This document shows positions 22,825-32,930 of a stretch of 64,000 nucleotides of DNA, piece after piece. The DNA is from CAYYDE01 sp964470525 (GTDB taxonomy: Bacteria; Patescibacteriota; Gracilibacteria; BD1-5; UBA6164). The stretch is from NCBI GenBank assembly GCA_964470525.1, contig CAYYDE010000002.1, positions 1-64,000 on the forward strand, given 5' to 3'. Each line of letters begins with the position of its first letter. Position 1 is the stretch's first letter. The translations under genes and the position numbers were made by a program. The notes beneath the pieces were generated by a model. The model had not been told where the DNA came from and made no database searches. It worked only from the letters and a program-made list of their open reading frames with translations.

Positions 22825-23898
22825 ATGATACAGCCAGTACATGATACACTTTCAAGTGTTGATGATAAAAGAATTGAAAGTATTGAAGAAATTATTTCTC
22901 CAAAAGAATTAGTTGAAAAATATCCACTTGATAAACAAACTGCGGATTTTATAGAATTAAGCAGAATATCAGTAAGTAATATTATTAATTTACAAGATGA
23001 TAGACTTCTTGTTGTTACAGGGCCATGTTCTATTCACAATGTTGACGAAGCTCTTGAATATGCAAAATTATTACAATCAATTCAAGAAGAAAATCCACAT
23101 TTATTTTTGGTAATGAGAACATATTTTGAAAAACCAAGAACAACAGTTGGATGGAAAGGACTTTTAAATGATCCACATTTAGATGATAGTTGTGATATTG
23201 ATGCTGGATTACAAATAGCAAGAGAATTATTACTCAAAATAAATCAAATGTGAATTCCAACAGCAGTTGAGTTTTTAGATACGATTACTCCACAATATAT
23301 TTGAGATTTAGTAACTTGGGGAGCTATTGGTGCAAGAACAACTGAAAGTCAAGAACACAGAAAATTAGTTTCAGGACTTTCTATGCCAGTTGGTTTTAAA
23401 AATGGAACTACAGGAGATCTTCAAATTGCTGTTGATGCTATTCGATCTTCAAGAGGAAAACATACATTTTTATCAGTTACAAAATGAGGAGAAGTAGCAA
23501 AAGTTACTACTTCTTGAAATCCAGATGGGCATATTATTTTGAGATGATGAAATACTGGACCAAATTATTCAGAAGAAGATATTGAAAACACTCAACAAGT
23601 ATTAGATAAATCGTCTATAAAAACATGAATAATAGTGGATGCTTCTCATGGAAATTCTCAAAAAAATCATAATAATCAACCTATTGTATCAGCAGAAATT
23701 GCAAGACAAATTGCTGCTGGAAATCAAAAAATAGTTTGAATTATGATAGAAGGAAATCTCAATGAAGGAAATCAACCATTAAGTGATGATTTACTTCCAG
23801 GAGTAAGTGTTACAGATGCTTGTGTAAATTGGGAAACAAATAAAAAAATGATTAAAGAATTAGATAAAGCTGTTGAAATCAGAACATCTAAAAAATAA
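22825..23898 (+). CDS. aroG: 3-deoxy-7-phosphoheptulonate (DAHP) synthase, class I
   Basis: 357 residues, the AroF/G/H length. It condenses phosphoenolpyruvate and erythrose 4-phosphate, the first step of the shikimate pathway. Seen: VVTGPCSIHNVDEALEYA, MRTYFEKPRTTVGWKGL, GARTTESQEHRKL, MPVGFKNGT, ILRGGNTGPNY and IIVDASHGNSQKNH, all family signatures including metal ligands. The N-terminal extension fits the feedback-regulated type. The Phe-rich leader suggests Phe control. No other shikimate gene is present except chorismate mutase at 29123. Confidence 0.97.
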
Positions 23899-23922
23899 AA
23901 GCCTTTTTTGGCTTTTATTTTT
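23891..23922 (+). terminator. terminator of aroG
   Basis: AAAATAAAAGCC and GGCTTTTATTTT pair around TTTTTT, overlapping the stop codon and ending in a T-run. Confidence 0.85.
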
Positions 23923-23984
23923 CTTTGCAAAATCAAAAAAATGATTTATACTATCAAGGCAAAAATATTTTTTAATATAAATAT

Positions 23985-25223
23985 ATGAATACACTCAAAA
24001 TAACCTCAAAATCCGCGGGGGGGGGTAGGCACCTTATAGGTTTTACTCTTGTTGAATTGATTATCGTCATCACAATTCTCGCAATTCTTGCAACGATTGC
24101 ATTTGTAAGTTTTCAAAACTATACAAAAGACTCTCGAGATGCAAATAGAATAATGACAGTAAAAAATATTGAAACATGACTTGATTTATTTTCTATTAAA
24201 TCATCAACATATCCATCTCCAGATGTACCAGCTACATATACTGGAGGAATCACTCAATGAATTATTTGAGAAAATGTTTCAAATATTATTCAAATGAATA
24301 ATATTCCACTTGATCCAAAAGATGGAACAAATTATGTGTATTCAACATATCAAAATGGAAGATCATATCAAATATGAATTGAAAGTGAAAACCAAAAAAC
24401 AAGTTTTTTACCACAAACATATGCTGCTTCAAAGAGTGTAATTGTAAAATGAAATTATAAATTTTCACCAAGTTTACCAAGTTTAATTTTGGTAGAAAAT
24501 GAAGCACTCACTCAAAGTGGAATATTTTCACCAGAAGCATGTTTTGTGATGGATGGCTGAAAAAATACATTGAAAAATTGTGTAGAAAAGAAAAATGAAA
24601 TGATTTTGAAGAATTATGATAATTCTTTGATTTGATATTTTGATATGGAAACTATTGCTTCGAGTGATGGATCATGGAATTATCTAAAAAATCTCAGTGG
24701 AGATGTGGGGAATTGTCAAGCACAAATTACAGCTACTTCGTTAGGAGATGGAGTGAATGGAAAAGCAATATCTTCGCTAGGTATGGCGCTGATTCCTATG
24801 AGATGTGAAGGTATACTTGGAATAGAAAAGAAAAAATTTAGTATTACTTTTAAGTATAAAGTACATGCATATCCATCATGATTGTTTTCACTTTGAATAA
24901 ATTGATTTGCCTCAGCTAATAGGACTCCAAGACATTGAGTATCTGGATGACAGCATTCTTTTGGTTGATGATTAACAATATGAAGTATTGAATTAGAAAA
25001 ATGGTATTTATATACCCTTGTTTATGATGAATGAAATTATAAAGTGTATCATGATACAGATATTATTTATGAGTGAAATATGGATAATGAAAGTTTTAAG
25101 ATAATACTTTTTTGATGAATTCCATGAAATCTCCCATGGCTTTCTATAGATGAATTACTCATTTATGATCGTATTCTCAGCACTGAAGAAATTGCTCGAA
25201 ATGTTCGTAATTCTGGGTTTTAA
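23985..25223 (+). CDS. pilin N-terminus fused to a LamG-like C-terminal domain
   Basis: 412 residues. An unusually long leader (about 19 residues) with a GGG run ends in LIG before the pilin helix FTLVELIIVITILAILATIA. Residues about 40-140 resemble the pilin body (NIPLDPKDGTNYVYS). The C-terminal 190 residues look like a laminin-G/concanavalin A-type fold: LIGYFDMETIASSDGSWNYL, GDGVNGKAISSL, and the typical end SIDELLIYDRILSTEEIARN. A pilin with a lectin-like head suggests glycan or surface binding (inference). The leader is encoded over a run of nine Gs at 24017-24025, where a slip would disrupt expression. Confidence 0.85.
24017..24025 (+). repeat. G9 homopolymer in the pilin leader
   Basis: Nine consecutive Gs after GC, in an otherwise A+T-rich window, coding for the Gly run just upstream of the prepilin cleavage site. 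A slip of one base would frameshift the gene within its first 15 codons. Confidence 0.9.
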
Positions 25224-25251
25224 TGTTGGAAAAGATCTGTAAATAATTTTT

Positions 25252-25277
25252 TAAAAGCCATTCGGCTTTTATTTTTT
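25252..25277 (+). terminator. terminator of the pilin-LamG gene
   Basis: AAAAGCC and GGCTTTT pair around ATTC and are followed by ATTTTTT, about 28 bases after the TAA. Confidence 0.8.
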
Positions 25278-25344
25278 CCTAAAAATTTTCCATTCTCCAA
25301 AAAATTCATATAATATCAAAAAGCCTATTTTTTAAATTTTTTGC

Positions 25345-28300
25345 ATGAAAAAAGATATCTTTGAAAAAGAATACAATAAACTCAATCCAAGCCAAAAAGA
25401 AGCCGTAGACACCATTTATGGACCAGTTATGGTAGTTGCTGGACCTGGAACTGGAAAAACTCAAATTATAGGACTCAGAACCGCAAATATTCTGAATCAA
25501 ACAGGAATAAATCCGTGAAATATTCTTATCACAACTTTTACTGATGCGTGAGTAATTGCTATTAAAAAAAGATTAGAAAAATTTTTATGAGCTGATGGAT
25601 ACAAAGTTTCTGTTTCAACTATTCACTCATTTTGTCAGGATGTTATTAGAAATTTTCCAGAAAAATTTATACAATATAAAGCATCTGCACCAATTGATGA
25701 TGTAGATAGTTTAGAAATACTTAAAAATATTTTAACAACAGAAATTCAAAATAAAAATATTGAATATCTTACGAATGATTTTGATCCATTTTTGTATTTA
25801 AGAGATATAAAATCTCGTATCAATACTCTCAAACAAGAAGCTGTTACTCCAAAAGAATTCGAAAATATTATCACAAAACAAGAGACAAATTATGCTGAAA
25901 TATTGTCAGAAATAAAACCAACTCTGAAAAAATATGAAACAACAAAGGATACTCAGGAAAAACACATAAAAAAATTATTTGAACTCAATCATCTTTATAA
26001 AATTTATTTAGAAACTTTAAAACAAGAAGAAAAATATGATTTTTCAGATATGATTAACTATGTAGTAGAAGTGTTTTCACAAGATGAAGAAGTAAAATAT
26101 TTTTATGCAGAAAAATATCAATTTATTATGCTGGATGAATTTCAAGATACCAATAATGCGCAAAATAAAATTATAGATTTCATTCTGAGTGTTTGAGAAG
26201 ATGCTCCAAATATTTTAGTTGTATGAGATGATGACCAATCAATTTATCGTTTTCAATGAGCAAATATTGAGAATATGCTTGAATTTTCAACTCATTTTCC
26301 TGAAACAAAAATGATAGTTTTAGAAAATAATTATCGTTCGACTCAATGAATTTTAGATTTATGTACATCACTGATTGAAAATAATAATGAAAGACTTTCA
26401 AAAAGAATTTCTGGACTTGAAAAAAAACTTATTTCTAGTAACGGGGACCTTTCTTCTCTTTCAAATATTCCGATTTTGGTGACTCCAAATACCAAAGAAG
26501 AACAAGCATGATATATCGTTTGAGAAATCAAAAAAAGATTAGAAGCAAATATTCCACATGAAGAAATTGCAATTATCGTGAGAAATAATGCAGAAGTCGA
26601 AGAATTTTCAAATTTTTTAGAACAAAATAATATTCCAGTTACTTCAAAACTCAATACAGATATTTTAAAAAATGATTATGTAGAATTTATAATTAAATTT
26701 TTATCGTGTTTAGAAAATACTTTTGAAAATGATAAATATTTTATTGATATCATAAGAAGTTCAGTTATTTGACTTTCACAAACAGATATTTTTAAGATGA
26801 ATAAAGAATTATACAACTTTAATTATACCAAAAAATTTAAGTTAGGATTGTATGATTATATTCTTGATTTAGAAACAAAAACTATTGATTTAACTGATAG
26901 ACAAGCGATTATAGATTTTAGAGAAATGTTTCTTGATGTATTACAAAAAAAGTCAGAGCTCCATTTTGTTGAATTTTTTCCATATTTTATTGAAAAAATA
27001 GGAATTATTGAATATGTTGAAAAACATGGAAACTTTGATGATATTGAAGATATTTATACGCTTTTTAATAAAATAAAAAGTTATGTAAGTGTGAAAAAAG
27101 ATTTTTCTCTTCAAAATTTTCTTGCAAAAATAAATCTTCATTTAAGTTATAATTATGCTATTTCAAGACAAATTTTAAGAAAAAATAAAGCGTGAGTACA
27201 AGTTTTAACAGCTCACTCTAGTAAATGATTGGAATATGAAGTAGTTTTTATAGCGAATTTATTTACTGGAAATTGGGATAACAAAAGAGTGATTGATAAA
27301 TTAAAACTTCCAACTTGAATTGCATGAGATGGATTACAAGATATTTCTGAACCGATTGAAGAGGAAAGAAGACTTTTCTTTGTTGCTGCTTCAAGAGCCA
27401 AAAAAGAACTTATTTTAAGTTTTCCACTTTCAAGTGAAAATAAAATCAAACTTGCGAGTGTGTTTATCTCGGAAGTTGAAAATAATTTAGAAAATAAAGA
27501 AAATAATTTAGAACTTTCAGGAACTTTTTTTGAGCAAAGTATAAAAAATGTTTTAAAACCAAAATTATTTGAATATTGAGCTTTAGAATTTGATTATATA
27601 CAAGAATTTTTAGAAAATTATAGACTTTCTCCAACAGATTTAAATGTATTTTTAGAAGATCCATTAAATTTTCTCAATTCAGTAGTTTTTAGATATCCAT
27701 TTGCTGATAATGATGCAACTATTTTCTGAAAAGTATATCATAGAGTTTTAGAACTTTTCTATTCAAGATACAAACAAACTGGAAAAATGGATGATGTAAA
27801 TTATCTTACTTTTACTTTTAAAGTTTTACTTGAAAAAGAAGTTTTACCACCAGAAAGTTTTGAAAAATTATTACAAAAATGAACGACTGGACTTGCGTGA
27901 TTTTACGAAACATATAAAAATAATGTAAGAGAAGTTTTATATTTAGAATACAATTTCAGACCAAAATGACTGAGTTTTGAATGAGTTCCTTTGACTGGAA
28001 AAATAGATAAAATTGAGAAACTTTGACTCTCAACTTCAGATAATAATGATAGCTTTGGTCAAATGGCATTTTTTAAAGACAGTATTGCTTTAATTGATTA
28101 TAAAACTTGAAAACCAAAATCACTTTGAGAGATTAAATGAATTGATAGAAATGGAAATAAAAAAGAGTGAGAATGAAAATATTTTAGACAACTTATGTTT
28201 TATAAACTTTTGTGTCAGCTTGATAGTGAATTTTCTTCAAAATATGAAATTGGAAGTTTAGCTCTTGATTTTGTTGAGGGAAGAGATGGTGACTATAAAT

Positions 28301-28413
28301 ATATTGATGTTCCACACAATCAAGAAGAATTTGAAGATTTTAAAAATGAGCTTTTAGATGCTTGGAAACAAATTTCTGATATAGAATTTTGGAAAGAATT
28401 ACTAAAAAAATAA
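25345..28413 (+). CDS. UvrD/PcrA-type helicase with C-terminal PD-(D/E)XK nuclease domain
   Basis: 1022 residues. The SF1A helicase motifs are in order: Q-motif LNPSQKEAV, Walker A VAGPGTGKTQ, motif Ia TFTDAG, motif II MLDEFQDT, motif III VVGDDDQSIYRFQGA, motif IV NNYRST, motif V LTAHSSKGLEYEVVFI and motif VI EERRLFFVAASRA. After about residue 800 a RecB-family nuclease follows: FGKVYHRVLELF, PLTGKIDKIE and IALIDYKTGKPKS, whose Asp and D-Y-K match the active site. It is likely a single-polypeptide helicase-nuclease for DNA repair or processing of incoming DNA, like a one-chain AddA. Confidence 0.93.
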
Positions 28414-28577
28414 ACTTTTTTCATCTTTTTTCTTCCCAGTTTTAAAGGAAAAACACTATAAAAAGTATAATATTTTCCATTGAGTCAAGTCAAAAAGTTT
28501 TCTATAAAATTGACAAAATATTAAGATTGAATAAACTGTACACGTTAAAAATTTAATTTAATAAACAACCTAAAATT

Positions 28578-29057
28578 ATGAAAAAAGTACAAGCAATTGC
28601 TGTTCTTCCTCTTTTTGCACTTGCATCTTGTGGAACAGCTTCACAAACTCCAGTTGATGAAACACCAGAAAATGTTTCTATTGATCTCTCTGGAGAAGAA
28701 ACAATTGATCTTCAAGAAATTGTAGATCAAGTAGAGTTAGAATCAGATATTTCTTCTGTAGAAACAACAGTAGAAAATACAACTACTGGACAAGTACAAA
28801 TTATTGAAGTCGTTGCACCATATGTATGGCCAAATGGTGAAAATTCTGTGTTTACAGCAACTCTTGAAGTATTAGATGGAGTCGTTGTTGCAGTTGGTGG
28901 AATCAATGATAAAGAAGGAAAACAAGAAGTATTTGCACAACAGTTTCCAGAAGCTATTTTAGGGAAACCTCTTGCATGACTTCAAGTTGATGGAATTTCT
29001 GGAGCAAGTTTAACAACAATTGCAGTAAATCAATTTCTTAACACTGTAAATCAATAA
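28578..29057 (+). CDS. lipoprotein with FMN-binding (flavinylation) domain
   Basis: 159 residues. The lipoprotein signal is MKKVQAIAVLPLFALASC with the lipidated Cys at position 18, then an acidic linker. The C-terminal 85 residues fit the FMN_bind fold and end with DGISGASLTTIAVNQFL. The flavinylation motif is DgxSGA(T/S), so Ser144 would carry FMN where most family members use Thr. ApbE, the enzyme that attaches FMN, is encoded 340 bases downstream (29400). Likely an extracytoplasmic electron carrier; partners are not visible here. Confidence 0.82.
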
Positions 29058-29061
29058 TAAG

Positions 29062-29088
29062 AAAGTCTAATTTTTTAGACTTTTTTTG
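29062..29088 (+). terminator. terminator of the FMN-lipoprotein gene
   Basis: AAAGTCTAA and TTAGACTTT pair and are followed by TTTT, directly after the stop codon. The lipoprotein is thus largely separate from the next two genes. Confidence 0.85.
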
Positions 29089-29122
29089 TGTAAAAATATT
29101 TATTTTTTAATAGAATACGTAA

Positions 29123-29398
29123 ATGGGAGATTTAAAAATTTTGTTGGAAGAATATAGAAACCAAGTAGAAACTATTGATAAAGAAATGTTGTATCTTCTT
29201 TCTCGTCGTCAAAATCTTGCTGAATCCATAGGACATATTAAAATTGCATTATGATACGATACACTCCAACCTCAAAGATGGAATCAAGTGCTTGCGTATA
29301 TTCAAGAATATTCAAAAGAATTTTGAGTTGACTGAGAATTTTCACAAGAACTTTGGGAAGTAATTCATAAATATTCATTAAAAAATCAACAAAAATAA
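29123..29398 (+). CDS. chorismate mutase, AroQ type
   Basis: 91 residues, the size of a monofunctional AroQ domain. It converts chorismate to prephenate toward Phe and Tyr. Seen: LEEYRNQVETIDKEMLYLLS, RRQNLAESIGHIK (helix 1 with the catalytic Arg/Lys pattern), then LQPQRWNQVLAYI. It is one base upstream of apbE. It is the second aromatic-pathway gene in the window, with aroG at 22825. Confidence 0.85.
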
Positions 29399-29399
29399 T

Positions 29400-30269
29400 A
29401 TGAAAAAGTTTGATTATACATTTGTTGCACTCTGAACATTCTGTCAAATAACAATTGTTACACAACAACAAAAACCAAAAAATCATGATATCAACTTTCT
29501 CTATAAATATATTCAAGATTTTGAAGATGAATTTTCTCGTTTTCGTTTCGATTCAGAACTTATGAAGTTAAATACTTTAAAAATACACAAAGTAACAGAT
29601 CGTTTTTTACGATTATTATATCGTTCAAGAGAAATGTATATTCTCACAGAAGGTTTTTTTAATCCATTAGTGGATGTAAGAACGATAGGATATACTTCTT
29701 CTTTTGAGCTTCAAAAGTTTTCTCTTCATAATACAGAGCCAAATACTGATTTTCTCTCTATAAAAAATTACGGAAATCAAGTGGAATTACAATCTGGAAT
29801 GTTTTTGGATTTTTGAAGTATTGCGAAATGATTTTTAGCTGATGAAATTGCAGAAAAACTTGAAAATCTGTGATATAAAAATTTTTTTGTGAATATGTGA
29901 TGAGATATAAAAGTGTGAGGAAAAAATGTATTTTGAAAAGATTGGAATATTTGAATTCAGTCTCCATTTATTGCATGAGAAACAGTAGAAAATATTTCAC
30001 TCACCAATAAAAGTATTTCTACATCATGAACATATTTAAGAAATTGGAAAATACAAGAAAAAACCTATCATCATATTATAGATCCTTTTCATAATAATCA
30101 GGAAAAACATTTTATCTCAGCATCAATTATTGATTTTCACTGATATAAAACAGATGCAATTGCAACGGCAGTATTAGCTATGTGAGAGCAAAAAGCTATT
30201 GAGTTTTGTGAGAAACATCATGTACAATATATTTTTATAAATTCTGAGTGAAAGATTTTTAAAAATTAA
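29400..30269 (+). CDS. apbE: FAD:protein FMN transferase ApbE
   Basis: 289 residues. ApbE cleaves FAD and attaches FMN covalently to a Thr/Ser of a target protein. Seen: YTFVALGTFCQITIV, DFEDEFSRFRFDSEL, FNPLVDVRTIGY, LDFGSIAKGFLADEI, FFVNMGGDIKVGGK, SISTSGTYLRNW and HHIIDPF, which are the family's sequence landmarks, and the late TDAIATAVLAMG metal-site segment. No signal peptide is evident, so it may act in the cytoplasm or lack a recognisable anchor. Probable substrate: the lipoprotein at 28578. Confidence 0.93.
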
Positions 30270-30299
30270 AACCCCTCAATTCTAAAAGAGGGGTTTTTC
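30268..30299. terminator. bidirectional terminator
   Basis: AAAACCCCTC and GAGGGGTTTT pair around AATTCTAAAA; it ends apbE on the plus strand and lies right after the UGA of the minus-strand ORF at 30305. Confidence 0.85.
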
Positions 30300-30304
30300 T
30301 TGAG

Positions 30305-30616
30305 TCAATATTGGAGAGAAGCTCCAATATTACTTTCTTGTTTTCTTGGGATAAAATCAGTATGTGTTTCAGAGATGATTTGTCCCCGACGCTGTAAGAA
30401 ATCAAAAACATCTTTTTGTAGCTTCTCTGAGAGCTGTGCGATAGCCCTAAATTCACGAAGCAACTCACTTCTTGTACCACTATTTTTATGTAAAATAAAG
30501 AGGTACAAAATCCTTCTGTCCTCTTTTGAGGACAAGACTTTCATGTGTTTCGAGAATTGTTGTCTAAAAAAACGGACAGCTTCTTTCCCTTTAGCATTGT
30601 TCTGTTTATGTATCAT
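30305..30616 (-). CDS. small hypothetical protein, possible winged-helix, standard-code-like
   Basis: 103 residues with no in-frame UGA until the last codon, a UGA just before a terminator hairpin. All glycines are GGN, and codons such as CGG, CGC and GGG are commoner than in neighbours. If UGA is read as Gly the ORF continues 13 codons through the hairpin to TAA at 30266. The segment RILYLFILHKNSG, TRSELLREF, then LQKDVFDFLQRRGQIIS could be a winged helix-turn-helix (weak inference). It is probably the last of three small minus-strand ORFs. I do not recognise the family. Confidence 0.55.
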   Translation of the reverse strand: MIHKQNNAKGKEAVRFFRQQFSKHMKVLSSKEDRRILYLFILHKNSGTRSELLREFRAIAQLSEKLQKDVFDFLQRRGQIISETHTDFIPRKQESNIGASLQY

Positions 30617-30623
30617 TATATGA

Positions 30624-30731
30624 TTACTCCAAAGAATTGAGACTCGTTTTATGGAATAACTGAAGCGATAACTTCAGATGATCCTTCTTTTTATTCATTC
30701 CTTGTAAGAAGAATAAAATTTGAAATTTCAT
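30624..30731 (-). CDS. possible 35-residue peptide
   Basis: Begins MKFQILFFLQGMNKKKDH and ends SLNSLE with TAA, 7 bases before the 30616 start. Hydrophobic start, basic middle. Support is only tandem position and orientation. Confidence 0.3.
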   Translation of the reverse strand: MKFQILFFLQGMNKKKDHLKLSLQLFHKTSLNSLE

Positions 30732-30787
30732 TTTTATTCCAAACATCTTATATTACATCACTTATTGGTAGGATGAAATACAAGAAC

Positions 30788-30943
30788 TTAGTATAAAAAT
30801 AAAAAACTTTCAGGAGATTTGTTTCCTAAAAGTTTTTGTTTGATTCTATGACCAAAAAGAACCTTTAGGTATTTCCTAAAAGAATAATAACTACCACAAA
30901 TAATTGTTTTACTGTTGAGTTCATATTCTTTCATTTCCTTCAT
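30788..30943 (-). CDS. possible 51-residue peptide
   Basis: Begins MKEMKEYELNSKTII and ends PESFLFLY with TAA. Its DNA contains the hairpin at 30801-30837, and TTTCCTAAAAG occurs twice (about 30821 and 30871). Glycines are GGT/GGA, none UGA. It could equally be non-coding. Confidence 0.3.
   Translation of the reverse strand: MKEMKEYELNSKTIICGSYYSFRKYLKVLFGHRIKQKLLGNKSPESFLFLY
30801..30837. terminator. terminator-like hairpin in the 30.6-31.0 kb patch
   Basis: AAAAACTTTCAGGA pairs with TCCTAAAAGTTTTT, about 13 bp with one bulge, with A/T tracts on both sides. The rest of 30944-31040 holds no gene that I can see. Confidence 0.55.
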
Positions 30944-31043
30944 AAACTGAGTATGTTATAATTTTTTTTGGAGAGAAGTCAAGTTTTTCTGAATTGTTTG
31001 TATATATTTTAAAAGAAATCAGATGAAAAATATTATATTTCTA

Positions 31044-31071
31044 TTGAAAAAAAACGTTTTTTTGATACAAT
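31044..31071 (+). promoter_or_regulatory. promoter of the moxR operon
   Basis: TTGAAA (31044-31049), 16 bases, extended -10 TGATACAAT ending at 31071; the ATG follows 32 bases later. Confidence 0.7.
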
Positions 31072-31103
31072 ACATTTAGTTTTATTATTTATAAGAGATA
31101 ATT

Positions 31104-32069
31104 ATGTCCGATACACAATACAAATGAGAAGATTTTCAAGATAAACTTAGCCTTTTGTACCAAGAAATTGAAAAAAAAGTTGTATGACAAAAAAAACTCG
31201 TACGTGATATTTTAATAGCACTATTTTCAAAATGACATATTTTGATCGAATGAGCTCCTGGATTGGCAAAAACCCTTACTGTTGATACGATTGCTCAAAT
31301 TTTGGATTTAGATTTTAAAAGAATTCAATTCACTCCTGATTTACTCCCAAGTGATTTAATCTGAGCAAATATTTATAATCCAGCAAAGAATGATTTTTTT
31401 GTAAAATTTTGACCTATTTTTTCAAATTTTGTGTTAGCTGATGAAATCAATCGTGCTCCTTCAAAAGTTCAGTCAGCTCTTTTAGAAGCAATGGCTGAAA
31501 AACAAGTAAGTATTTGAAATACAACTCATAAACTTTCAGATCCGTTCATGGTTCTTGCAACACAAAATCCAATTGAACAAGAATGAACATTTTCTCTTCC
31601 TGAAGCACAACTTGATAGATTTCTTCTCAAAACTCTTGTGGAGTATCCTACTGATGATGAGGAAATTCTTATTATGAAATGATGAGATACGAGAGAAGAA
31701 ATATCTTTACAAAAAATTTTGTCATCTCAGGATGTTATTGCCATACAAGATCTGATTCAAAATGTATATGTAGATGATAAAATTTATCAATATATTAAAG
31801 ATATTGTATTTTTTACTCGTTCACAACAACAAGATTTTTTAAAATATATAAATTATCCAGCTTCTCCAAGAGCAAGTTTGGCTCTTTTAAAATCTGCAAA
31901 AGCACTTGCATTTTTATCTCAAAGAGATTTTGTAATTCCAGAAGATATAAAAGAAATGGCATATCCTGTTTTACGTCATAGACTTTCTTTAAATTATGAA
32001 GCGTATGCAGATGATATTCATATTGATGATATTATTAGAAATATTTTAGACAATGTCCATATTTCTTAG
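31104..32069 (+). CDS. MoxR-family AAA+ ATPase
   Basis: 321 residues. Cytoplasmic AAA+ chaperone-like ATPase that usually works with VWA-domain proteins. Seen: Walker A LIEGAPGLAKT, RIQFTPDLLPSDLIG, Walker B FVLADEINRAPSKVQSALLE, MAEKQVSIG, LATQNPIEQEGTFSLPEAQL with sensor 1 and arginine finger region DRFL, and the lid ASPRASLALLKSAKALAF. First gene of an operon with DUF58 (17-base overlap) and a membrane protein. Confidence 0.95.
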
Positions 32070-32907
32070 TTTTTTACAAAAGAATATGATAAAAAAGAAA
32101 AAACCAGTATCCACACCGTTTGTATGAAATTATAAAACTTTTTTTAAAGGAAAGGGGATTGAATTTGCAGATTTTCGTCAGTATGAATTTGGAGATGACA
32201 TAAAAAATATTGATTTTGTACGTTCTCTACAAGAATGAAATACACTCATTCGACAATTTCAGGAAGAAAGGGAATTACATATATTTTTTATTCTTGATCT
32301 TTCTGATTCATTATTATTTGCAGGAAAATGAGAAAATAAACTCCATACGTTTATCAAAAATTTTGAATTTCTTTCTCAAGAAACTCTCAAAAACAATGAT
32401 AAAATTGGAGCTCTTTTTGTGACATCGCATGATTATATATTTTTCCCACCAAAAAAATGACATCAAAATTTTCAAATGTTATGAGAAAAACTCAAAAAAT
32501 TGCATCCATCTTGAGAAACTCAGAATATAAATCAAGCACTTTCATATTTTTTACATCTTCCATTTCAAGATGCACTTGTTTTTCTTTGTACTGATAAGAT
32601 GGAAGAAATAGAAGAAAAAAATCTCAAAATATTAGCTCATAAACATGAGTTGATTTATGTAAATATTTTTGATAGTTTTGAAAATACTTTAGGAGAAAAC
32701 TCTTTGGTGTATCAATTTGATGGATGAGGATCAACATTTTTTCTTTCTTCATCTCACAAAAAAAAGATACAAGCATATAACGCATTGCGTGCTGAAAAAA
32801 TCCATACTTTCTCAAAAAAGATTCATTCATATCAATGAGATTATATTCGTATTGATGATACTACTCATCTTCCTTCTGAGTGGATGAAGTTTTTCTTTAA
32901 AAGGTAA
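32053..32907 (+). CDS. DUF58 domain protein
   Basis: 284 residues. The DUF58 signature GKGIEFADFRQYEFGDDIKN is followed by an RQFQEERELHIFFILDLSDS strand that looks like the start of a degenerate VWA fold (D-L-S-D-S resembles a MIDAS D-x-S-x-S). The start overlaps moxR by 17 bases, so translation is probably coupled. MoxR-DUF58 pairs are widespread and linked to stress tolerance or metal insertion; the exact role is unknown. Confidence 0.88.
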
Positions 32908-32930
32908 ATTATTTTTCTATTCTATTGATT

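Noticed and set aside
30617..31043. Possible insertion sequence or transposon remnant
   Set aside because: No transposase motif, no terminal inverted repeats and no target duplication could be seen around the atypical patch.
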